Assembly (NCBI GenBank): GCA_012519565.1
Contig: JAAYPX010000049.1
Span: forward strand, 1 to 33,633
DNA: 33,633 nt
Reading direction: 5' to 3'
From: Clostridiales bacterium
Lineage (GTDB): Bacteria > Bacillota > Clostridia > Lachnospirales > Lachnospiraceae
Part shown: positions 1 to 8,347 of the stretch, piece by piece
How the letters are laid out: every line of letters starts with the position of its first letter
Position numbering within the stretch: position 1 is the stretch's first letter
Notes under the pieces: generated by a model
Told to the model about the DNA's origin: nothing
Database searches by the model: none
Seen by the model: only the letters and a program-made list of their open reading frames with translations
Translations under genes and position numbers: made by a program

Positions 1-365
<365 letters not shown>

Positions 366-422
366 TTATATAATCTATTTTTTACCTTATCCTCCTTTTG
401 GACAAGTAAACTTTTAAATATA

Positions 423-1313
423 CTACGGTTTTGTAATTATAATTTTATCGTCTTCTGCTTCAACCTTTACTTTGTTATGTTCTAAGTTCAGGGTATCCAG
501 TAACTCCCTTGGTATCTGTAATCTTCCTACTCTATCTATAACGGAATACTCTTCATGGGTATCCTCTTTAACCTCTTCACCCCAATTAATTTCAGTGTTG
601 TCTAAATCAATAGCATACTTTTCTTTTATAATACGCTCACTACTGGTTCTCCCATCCTTAATAGCTACGACTCTGTGCACCATTTTAGATAAGGTAGTAT
701 CATGGGTTACTATAACAATTGTTAGATTCATCTCTTTATTTAAATTTCGAAAAACATCTAAAATGTAATTGGCTGTTCTACGGTCTACAGACCCAGTGGG
801 CTCATCAGCCAGTAGAAGTTTCGGGTTATTGGCCAAGGCAATTGCTATGGCAACCCTCTGCTGTTCACCACCAGATAGTTGCGTCAATTTATTATGTTTT
901 CGGTGGGATAAGCCAACCATATCAAGTAGTTCTAAAGCTCTCTGTTTCCTCTTAGATTCTGATGTAAAATACATGGGAGTCATAACATTTTCCAATGCTG
1001 TTAGATAAGGTAATAAATTACGGGCATTATTTTGCCATACAAAGCCTACAGTGCTTCTTTTATAATTTACTAAGTCCTTATCCATCATAGTAAAAAGATT
1101 TTTACCATCGACAAATAGTTTTCCAGCACTGGGACGATCTAACCCACCAACCATATTAAGGAAGGTGGATTTGCCGCTACCGCTATTGCCAATAATAGCC
1201 ATAACCTCTCCCCTACTAACCGTAAGGTCCAATCCTTGCAGAGCTAAAACTTCAATATCTTTAGTCTTATATATTTTTACAAGATTATCTGCCAATATCA
1301 TTGGATCATCCAT
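423..1313 (-). CDS. ABC transporter ATP-binding protein (MacB/LolD type) with C-terminal AbrB/SpoVT-like domain
   Basis: Walker A GNSGSGKST, signature LSGGEQQRVA, Walker B LLLADEPTGSVD; C-terminus VIDRVGRLQIPRELLDTLNLEHNKVKVEAEDDKIIITKP resembles a swapped-hairpin AbrB domain. Start overlaps the stop of the upstream ATPase gene. Confidence 0.93.
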   Translation of the reverse strand: MDDPMILADNLVKIYKTKDIEVLALQGLDLTVSRGEVMAIIGNSGSGKSTFLNMVGGLDRPSAGKLFVDGKNLFTMMDKDLVNYKRSTVGFVWQNNARNLLPYLTALENVMTPMYFTSESKRKQRALELLDMVGLSHRKHNKLTQLSGGEQQRVAIAIALANNPKLLLADEPTGSVDRRTANYILDVFRNLNKEMNLTIVIVTHDTTLSKMVHRVVAIKDGRTSSERIIKEKYAIDLDNTEINWGEEVKEDTHEEYSVIDRVGRLQIPRELLDTLNLEHNKVKVEAEDDKIIITKP

Positions 1314-1998
1314 TTACTACTTCACCATCCTCCAATTCATAGATAACATCTGCTGCATCCATTAACCCCATATCATGGGTTGTCATTATAATGGTTACCT
1401 TTTCCTTACTGACCAGCTCCTTAAATATCTTCATAACATTTAATGCCGAATTACTATCTAACTCTGCCGTTGGTTCATCAGCAAAAATCACCATAGGACG
1501 ATGGGCTATAGCTCTAGCTATGGCAACCCTCTGTTGCTCACCTCCAGATAACTCTTGGGGCATATGATGCATACGATTCCCTAAACCAACAATTTGTAAA
1601 CAATTACTTACCCTTTCTTTCTTATCCCCCTTAAAGCCAGATAATCTAAGAGCAAATTCTACATTTTCAAATGCGGTCATAATCGGAATAAGAGATACGG
1701 ATTGAAATATAAAACCTATCCTCTGTCTTCGCAGCAGCTCCCTCTGCCTTTCATTGAACTTGGTAGTATCTTGATTTTCAATATAGATAATGCCTGAAGT
1801 AGGTTTATCCAATGCTCCCAAAAGATTAATTAAGGTTGTTTTTCCCGAACCTGATCTACCTTTTAAGATTGATAATGTATTCCTAGGAATTTCAATATTT
1901 ATATCTTTTAAAGCGTGGAAATCTTTTCCCCCAGCTACAGGAAAGAAACGATTTAAATCCTTAGTCTGTATAATAAATTTATCGTTTTTTTGCATCAT
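1306..1998 (-). CDS. ABC transporter ATP-binding protein (MacB/LolD type)
   Basis: Walker A GRSGSGKTT, signature LSGGEQQRVA, Walker B MVIFADEPTAELDS. Start set to ATG at 1998 behind AAGGTGG rather than the upstream GTG at 2013. Confidence 0.93.
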   Translation of the reverse strand: MMQKNDKFIIQTKDLNRFFPVAGGKDFHALKDINIEIPRNTLSILKGRSGSGKTTLINLLGALDKPTSGIIYIENQDTTKFNERQRELLRRQRIGFIFQSVSLIPIMTAFENVEFALRLSGFKGDKKERVSNCLQIVGLGNRMHHMPQELSGGEQQRVAIARAIAHRPMVIFADEPTAELDSNSALNVMKIFKELVSKEKVTIIMTTHDMGLMDAADVIYELEDGEVVNG

Positions 1999-2020
1999 TA
2001 TATAGAACACCACCTTATGT

Positions 2021-4819
2021 TTAATCTTCTCCCAATTTCAGTGCTTGTGCTATCTTCATCTTAAAGACTAATCTGATTAAAATAGCTATACAGCTTACAA
2101 ATACCATACCAATAACAATAAATAAACGAATCATATCATTTAACTTAGTTATCAGTTCCAGAGGTAGTATCTGATCAGCAGCAGCATAGGCTATCTGTAT
2201 CAAAGGAACGTACCAACTGGATGCAAGATGTCCTATAACAGTTCCTATAATTATAGAATACAATCCTGTAAATAACTGTTCGTTTATAAGCATATGTATA
2301 ATTTCCCGTCTTGACATACCCATGGCCCGGAAAACACCGAAAAGCAATTCCCTTGATCGTATTGACAGTATCCAGTATATTAAGAAACCTACTGAGCAAA
2401 GAAGAAGAATTACAATAAAGCTTAAGGTTAGGATACCATTGGTCCCTTGGAATAAAGTTTCATTGCGGATATCTTTAAGTTCTTCATCTGTAGCTATATA
2501 TTTTGATAATCTAAGATTACTATCTGCAATATAGTCATAGAATGAGGATGTTGGACCATCCATCTTCACCCAAACCTCATAAGGTCTAAGTCCCCACCTT
2601 TGTATAATCGTGGATAAATGGGATACAATTAGATAGTTTTCCCTTACTTCTACAGTACCATCATCCAATAGTACCGTTGTTTTAGGTATATAGGATGGCC
2701 AGAAATCAAAGAAACCGTATATAGTAGCATTAATATTTACTTCTTTATAATTTGAGTAATTTATTCTATCTCCTACTTTTAAACCAAGTTTTTTAAAATT
2801 AGAAGATACTAAAACTGCATTGGGATTCTTGGCTAGCGTATTAAGATACTGGCGATAAGGTATTGGGAGAATATCAGACTTTACGTCTGTGGTTTCACCA
2901 AATTCCTTAGTATCTATAGCCATAACTTTTGATTCTATGCTGTTTTTTGATAAACTAACATTTATAGAATCTGCAAGATAAACTTTTGCAATACTCTCAA
3001 CCCCATCTATTTCCCCAAAACGATTGAAGTCTGGTTCATCATATTCCATCTTTATAGAAGGATCCACTTTTAAGTACTCTTCGTTACTATTCCAAATTTC
3101 CTTAATAACAATATCTGAGCCTATTTTATAGCGAAGATTTTCACCGGTATTGGCCAATATTGTCCTAGCAATTGTCGCATAGAACATCCCTAAGGCTACA
3201 GTTAGAATTAAGAATATCATAATAAAATACTGCTTACTTCCTGTTCTTAAAACCTGTAAAAATGATACGTAATTGGCTGGTCTCCATATTTTCTTTCCTA
3301 TCATAAAAAGTAGCCTAATAAATAATGGTTGTAATCGTAATGCCAACAATCCTGCACCTAAAATAAATAATGATGAACTCAGAAATAGTAGTGGGTCCAA
3401 GGCTTCCCCAGAAAGCACTTTCTTAGCCAATTCCTCTTTCTGATTATTAAATACATATAAACCATAGAGAGAAACTAATAATACCACCACATCCAGATAT
3501 AAGCGCTGCCATATAGGCTTAGTCTTACTTTTACTTTTTTGCTTTAACTGTACAATAGAAACTCTACTATATTTAATTACAGGTATAACAGTCACTAAAA
3601 CTGCTATCATTAAAGCAGCGATACCATAAAGAATGACATCTGGTGTAATTTTCACTTGTAAAGGTCTTCTTTGAACGAATTCTAAGAATGCATTGGATGA
3701 ACCTATTACTCTACAGAGATAACTACCCAGTGGAATACCAATGGTAAAACTAATAACTCCTATAAAAAGAGATTGTAGTGTATATATAAATAAAATCTGT
3801 AACCTACTTGCCCCTCTACTCTTTAACTGAGATATCTCATTCTGCTCCAGTTGTAGCATCTGACCTGATATCATATAGATGAAAGCACAAAGCAGTATAA
3901 TAACTGGTACTTGCAAAATCATGAGTGTAACACTGATTTTTTTCTCATTATGTCCAAAATTATTTAGAATATCGACGTAACCAGAGGCTTCAAACATGCT
4001 ATATCTAGTAAAATATTGTTTAATAAATTTATCTGTAAGAGTTAAAATAGTTCTTACCTGCTCTGGTTTGATTGTTGTATAATCAGGCTGTATGTACCAA
4101 ACACCAGATATAACGAATTGCTCCTGATTATCGCTTAGGAAGATAGAGCGAAATAAATCCTCATCAATCATACAGGTCCTATTGTAACTATCCGGCGTAT
4201 TGACCCAGTAATCATTATTCACACCCTTATTCTCGTAAACTCCTACAACTCTGATTTTGATTGGATCTCCATTGTTATCTATTAGATTCTCAAAAATCAA
4301 TTCTTCTCCAACTATTAGGTTCATGGTAATTAGGGCATTCTCGGATACTATAGCTTCAATAAAACCATCTTCTCCAATTTTATCACTATAGAATTTACCA
4401 GTAATCATCTGGACATTATCTTCCATATCCGATAAAAATCCTATTCGCGAAGTTAAATATCCTATATTATCAGTTCTTTGAAGTACATTGATAACTTTGC
4501 TTGACGCTACATAAAAGTGAGTAATTCTTTGATATAGTTCAATATTTAATTTATCACATACTGTTTGCGAGAGATCATCTAGAGTATTAAAATCTGATTT
4601 ATTTCCCTTATCTGCAGTACCTCTCAATGTGATAAGGGCAGGATATACATTTTTATTCTCTATTACATTTTCAAATTCATCTGTTAACATTCTCTGTAAG
4701 GATGCATCCTTATACATGGGATGACTGGCAGCTATGGCAATTAGTAATATATACCCAATTACTAAACTAATAAGTAACCATTTCTTATTGATTATTTTTT
4801 GAATCAAAAATATAATCAT
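2021..4819 (-). CDS. ABC transporter permease with two FtsX-like domains
   Basis: About 933 aa; N-terminal TM, central TM cluster with LKSRGASRLQILFIYTLQS, C-terminal TM cluster with FGVFRAMGMSRREIIHMLINEQL, both typical FtsX-domain motifs. Start set to ATG at 4819 (ORF track start is a TTG). Confidence 0.9.
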   Translation of the reverse strand: MIIFLIQKIINKKWLLISLVIGYILLIAIAASHPMYKDASLQRMLTDEFENVIENKNVYPALITLRGTADKGNKSDFNTLDDLSQTVCDKLNIELYQRITHFYVASSKVINVLQRTDNIGYLTSRIGFLSDMEDNVQMITGKFYSDKIGEDGFIEAIVSENALITMNLIVGEELIFENLIDNNGDPIKIRVVGVYENKGVNNDYWVNTPDSYNRTCMIDEDLFRSIFLSDNQEQFVISGVWYIQPDYTTIKPEQVRTILTLTDKFIKQYFTRYSMFEASGYVDILNNFGHNEKKISVTLMILQVPVIILLCAFIYMISGQMLQLEQNEISQLKSRGASRLQILFIYTLQSLFIGVISFTIGIPLGSYLCRVIGSSNAFLEFVQRRPLQVKITPDVILYGIAALMIAVLVTVIPVIKYSRVSIVQLKQKSKSKTKPIWQRLYLDVVVLLVSLYGLYVFNNQKEELAKKVLSGEALDPLLFLSSSLFILGAGLLALRLQPLFIRLLFMIGKKIWRPANYVSFLQVLRTGSKQYFIMIFLILTVALGMFYATIARTILANTGENLRYKIGSDIVIKEIWNSNEEYLKVDPSIKMEYDEPDFNRFGEIDGVESIAKVYLADSINVSLSKNSIESKVMAIDTKEFGETTDVKSDILPIPYRQYLNTLAKNPNAVLVSSNFKKLGLKVGDRINYSNYKEVNINATIYGFFDFWPSYIPKTTVLLDDGTVEVRENYLIVSHLSTIIQRWGLRPYEVWVKMDGPTSSFYDYIADSNLRLSKYIATDEELKDIRNETLFQGTNGILTLSFIVILLLCSVGFLIYWILSIRSRELLFGVFRAMGMSRREIIHMLINEQLFTGLYSIIIGTVIGHLASSWYVPLIQIAYAAADQILPLELITKLNDMIRLFIVIGMVFVSCIAILIRLVFKMKIAQALKLGED

Positions 4820-4842
4820 TATTAACCTACCTTCCGAAATTA

Positions 4843-6015
4843 TCAATCTATAAGTACGGTTATTCCTTCATCTAATCCATTGAATACGAAATAGTAATCA
4901 TTATTCTCCCCTCCACTGACAAATTTCTTTTTATATATACCCTCGTCAGTATAGACCATCACATAAGTATTGGAAGCATCTAAGGATACGGCATCTTTAC
5001 TAACCAATAATACATCTTTCATATATCTAGGATAGCATGTAGCCCTAACTGTCTTATTATATAAATCTTTAATATCTCCTTCTAGCAGTTTAATAACTGC
5101 GTAGTTCTTCCCTAAATACCAAGCAGACATATCCGTTAATTCTATACCTGATATAACTTTTCCTTTTAAGGTTTCAGTCCCATTACTACCTTTATCAGTA
5201 ACAGTTATATCGACTTCCATATTATATCGAAAAGTACCATGTTCATTATCTACCACAAGATATGGTTCTTCCTCCATAGATGTAATTCTAGCCAAAAGTT
5301 GTCCATTGGTAATATTACTTCCATGTTTAAGTTCTGAAGTTTCGGTAATTACCCCTGAAATCGGGGAATAAATATAGCAAACGCCCATCTTTTCATCATA
5401 TTCCCTAATACTTTCATCTAAATCTGCTAATATTTCTTCCATGGTCTCAATATAGTTACTATAATCCTCTTCAAGATAAGACAATTGAATACTTTCGATG
5501 GCAATTTGATCTGGATCATATAAACTTTCCAGCTTCTTCCTCTGCTCATCTAATCTTTGCCTTCTTGCGCTTTTCTCCTTCTTATAGTTATTCACTGTAT
5601 TTAGCTGATTTAGTTTCATTTTCTCTAATTCTACCAAATTCACCTTATACTCTATGCTTACTATTGGATCACCTTTTTGAACAAAATCTCCTACGGAGCA
5701 TAAATATTCTACCAGCACCGCCCCCAGATCCCCCTGTTCAAAAACAACATCTCTCACTAGTGGATAATAGAATTCTGCTTTCATTGTTAATTCAGTTAAC
5801 AAATCCCCCCGTATGACATTGGTAAATTTTATCTTATTTTCAAAGTCTTCAACATCATCGATTATAATTGCATCATCCTTAGCAGCTATATCTTCCAATA
5901 GTTTTTGGGTTTCAGTATCTAGTCTAGGACTATTATCACATCCAGAAAAACAACTTAAAGCCATTACTAGAATAATTCCGTATATGCATATTTTCTTAAT
6001 TTTCTGTAAATACAT
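4843..6015 (-). CDS. HlyD/RND-type periplasmic-adaptor-like lipoprotein (third of three)
   Basis: Lipoprotein signal MYLQKIKKICIYGIILVMALSCFSGC; biotinyl-lipoyl-like half GDFVQKGDPIVSIEYKVN, coiled-coil segment, second half YIYSPISGVITETSELKHGSNITNGQLLARI. Confidence 0.85.
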   Translation of the reverse strand: MYLQKIKKICIYGIILVMALSCFSGCDNSPRLDTETQKLLEDIAAKDDAIIIDDVEDFENKIKFTNVIRGDLLTELTMKAEFYYPLVRDVVFEQGDLGAVLVEYLCSVGDFVQKGDPIVSIEYKVNLVELEKMKLNQLNTVNNYKKEKSARRQRLDEQRKKLESLYDPDQIAIESIQLSYLEEDYSNYIETMEEILADLDESIREYDEKMGVCYIYSPISGVITETSELKHGSNITNGQLLARITSMEEEPYLVVDNEHGTFRYNMEVDITVTDKGSNGTETLKGKVISGIELTDMSAWYLGKNYAVIKLLEGDIKDLYNKTVRATCYPRYMKDVLLVSKDAVSLDASNTYVMVYTDEGIYKKKFVSGGENNDYYFVFNGLDEGITVLID

Positions 6016-7144
6016 TCTCCCCCTCCATTAAACCTTCTACTATTTCAATGGATATAGTATCTGATAATCCAGTTGATACCATCCGCTTTAGTCTTTTTCC
6101 ATTTTCCAGCACATAGACATAACTACCGGTACTATCTCTCATCACTGCATCAATTGGTACTGTTAAAACATTTTCCCTACTTTCCTTAACCATGCAAATA
6201 ATTCCCCAATCACTTATTTCTACATCTACTGCCTCTTCTGTAAAAACAAAGGTAGAAATTGGCACACCTTCATTCAAAACTATAGCTGAGTATTCCTCAG
6301 GATCATAGGGTACATATGTAATGGGATATTTTTTTCCATCCTTAAAGAAATAATAATCAAGGTAAGAATCTATATCTGTTTCACTAATATATTTACAGGT
6401 AACCATTTTTACCTTAGTATCAGCAATACCTATTACTGGATTTTCCTGCCTTTGATAGTATCCTTCTCTTGCCCAGTGACTTACAGAAATTATCTCTCCA
6501 TCAAAAGGAGCTACCAACTGGCTCTGACTGCTTAATTTGCTTGCTTCTTCTAATTCCTCCTGTAGCCTTAATAATTCCACTTCCATCAAATCTTTTTCTA
6601 ATTTTATTTTTTCATTTAAAATAGTATTATCTGCTTGTCTTGTAATAATATCTTCATGGATTTTTACTTTATTATCCTCATTTTGTTCTTCATTCAAGGA
6701 CTTGTCTAATGTTTCCAATATTATTTCATTTATCATAATTTCATCATACATTCTGTTAATCTTGGCTTCATATTGCTTCTTAGTATCAGCAATTTTATCT
6801 TTTAATTTTTTAATTTGTTCAAGGTAGTCCTCATTGTCTAATTCTGCTAATATTTGGCCTTGTTTTACCTTATCTCCAATTCGAACATGAAAACGTGAAA
6901 ATACACCATCTCTTTCAAAGGCTAATTCCTCGGTATAAGGTATCACATAGGTATCATATAGGGTCATTTTTTGAATATTGCCTTTCTTAACTGGCACAGG
7001 GGCGTAAGTTAACGCAACAGGAGCTACAAGTTCTATTTCATTAATGGTTTCCTCTACCCTACTGCATGAAGTCAAAACTAATACTGCCCATAACATAGAT
7101 GCCATACATACTAATATTTTAGATTTTTTATGTACGATAAGCAT
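5996..7144 (-). CDS. HlyD/RND-type adaptor-like lipoprotein (second of three)
   Basis: Lipobox VLTSC; IGDKVKQGQILAELDNEDYLEQIKKL, coiled-coil, LVAPFDGEIISVSHWAREGYYQRQENPVIGI. Start set to ATG at 7144 behind GGGGGATC (alternative start 7165). Confidence 0.87.
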   Translation of the reverse strand: MLIVHKKSKILVCMASMLWAVLVLTSCSRVEETINEIELVAPVALTYAPVPVKKGNIQKMTLYDTYVIPYTEELAFERDGVFSRFHVRIGDKVKQGQILAELDNEDYLEQIKKLKDKIADTKKQYEAKINRMYDEIMINEIILETLDKSLNEEQNEDNKVKIHEDIITRQADNTILNEKIKLEKDLMEVELLRLQEELEEASKLSSQSQLVAPFDGEIISVSHWAREGYYQRQENPVIGIADTKVKMVTCKYISETDIDSYLDYYFFKDGKKYPITYVPYDPEEYSAIVLNEGVPISTFVFTEEAVDVEISDWGIICMVKESRENVLTVPIDAVMRDSTGSYVYVLENGKRLKRMVSTGLSDTISIEIVEGLMEGENVFTEN

Positions 7145-7161
7145 TTTAGATCCCCCCATAA

Positions 7162-8259
7162 TCATCGTTTAATTATGATATCTCCTGTTTCGAGACCACT
7201 GGTAATTTCAACAAATTCAGAGGTTTCCATTCCAACTGTAACCTTCTTCATACTCCTAATACCATCTTCATTCAGATAATATACATATTGAAACTCCTCT
7301 GTACTACGGATTGCCCCCTTTGATACCGACAGCACATCATTCTTTTCCTCTAATATTAAGGTAACAGTACCTCTTGCACCTACTCCTAGTTCAAAAACAG
7401 GTTCTAACAATTCAAAATATATGATATTCGGATTCTCTCTATCATGGGTTACCTTAGCCTCATACACTTTCCCACCTAAACGCAATGTAATGTCAACAAT
7501 ATCTCCCTCTTGGAAATATGAACTATATTCTGTGTCTGCTTTAAAGGCAAATTGCTTATTGTCAATAACTCTTATAACTACTTCATCTTTTATTGAATCT
7601 CGCCACAGCAAAGCTGGTTTAACATAGGTTACAATACCATCCATACCTGCATATATTCTACCTTGATCTCTTTTTGCTTTATTTGCATCCAAGGCTAAAT
7701 TATCTAAATACAGAGTTTCCTCTATATTATTAATAGTAGCTGTATAACTATCCCTTATATTAGCAACCTCCTTGTGATACAGTTCTTGGTTTAAACTACC
7801 ATTTTCAAATAATAAGAGCTGCTTTTCTATCTCAAGCCTCATAAGCTCCTTTGTATAATCTAAGGTAATTTCATTTACTTTAATTTGATGCCTAAGTCTA
7901 TCAATTTGATCATCAATATCACCCATATGTAATTCAGCCAGAAGATCCCCCTTCTTAACTTCATCTCCTGTCTCTACATAGACTTTTGAAACTCCTAAAT
8001 CTCCTATGCCAAAGGATAAGGCCTCATCTTTTAATTGTTCATAGGTACAGTTTATATTCTTAAAATTCACAAGATCTCTTTTTGTAGCTATTTCCAATTC
8101 ATACTCTGCCTTTGCCATAGTATGAACCACTGGTGATGGTCTTATCTCTTCGTCTGGCAGAAGGGCGCAACCTGTCAGAACCTGTCCGATAATTAATATC
8201 AAAGCAAATATAACCATTCTACCTTTTTCCCCCAGTAACCTACCCATATTAACCTCCAT
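7162..8259 (-). CDS. HlyD/RND-type adaptor-like lipoprotein (first of three)
   Basis: Lipobox VLTGC; ETGDEVKKGDLLAELHMGDIDDQIDRLRHQIKVNEITLDYTKELM, IYAGMDGIVTYVKPALLWRDSIKDEVVIRVID; C-terminal GLETGDIIIKR typical of MFPs. Confidence 0.85.
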   Translation of the reverse strand: MEVNMGRLLGEKGRMVIFALILIIGQVLTGCALLPDEEIRPSPVVHTMAKAEYELEIATKRDLVNFKNINCTYEQLKDEALSFGIGDLGVSKVYVETGDEVKKGDLLAELHMGDIDDQIDRLRHQIKVNEITLDYTKELMRLEIEKQLLLFENGSLNQELYHKEVANIRDSYTATINNIEETLYLDNLALDANKAKRDQGRIYAGMDGIVTYVKPALLWRDSIKDEVVIRVIDNKQFAFKADTEYSSYFQEGDIVDITLRLGGKVYEAKVTHDRENPNIIYFELLEPVFELGVGARGTVTLILEEKNDVLSVSKGAIRSTEEFQYVYYLNEDGIRSMKKVTVGMETSEFVEITSGLETGDIIIKR

Positions 8260-8298
8260 TCTGACATTATATAATTATTATTTCATTAGTTTCTCACA

Positions 8299-8336
8299 AA
8301 GGGATACTATAGATGTTCTATCAATCAGTATCCCTT
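8299..8336. other. Intercistronic hairpin between the GH115 and first adaptor genes
   Basis: AAGGGATACT (8299-8308) pairs with AGTATCCCTT (8327-8336); a nested ATAGA/TCTAT stem lies inside. No strong T-tract on either side. Confidence 0.6.
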
Positions 8337-8347
8337 GTAAGCTACTG

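Noticed and set aside
391-399. Strong Shine-Dalgarno-like AAAAGGAGG on the minus strand after the ATPase stop
   Set aside because: No ATG, GTG or TTG start at suitable distance followed by an open frame; probably coincidental or a vestige.
472-1365. Several plus-strand ORFs of 66-98 aa opposite the ABC ATPase gene
   Set aside because: Antisense to a clearly conserved ATPase, low-complexity Ser/Leu-rich translations, no ribosome-binding sites. Treated as spurious, as are the other antisense ORFs in the track.
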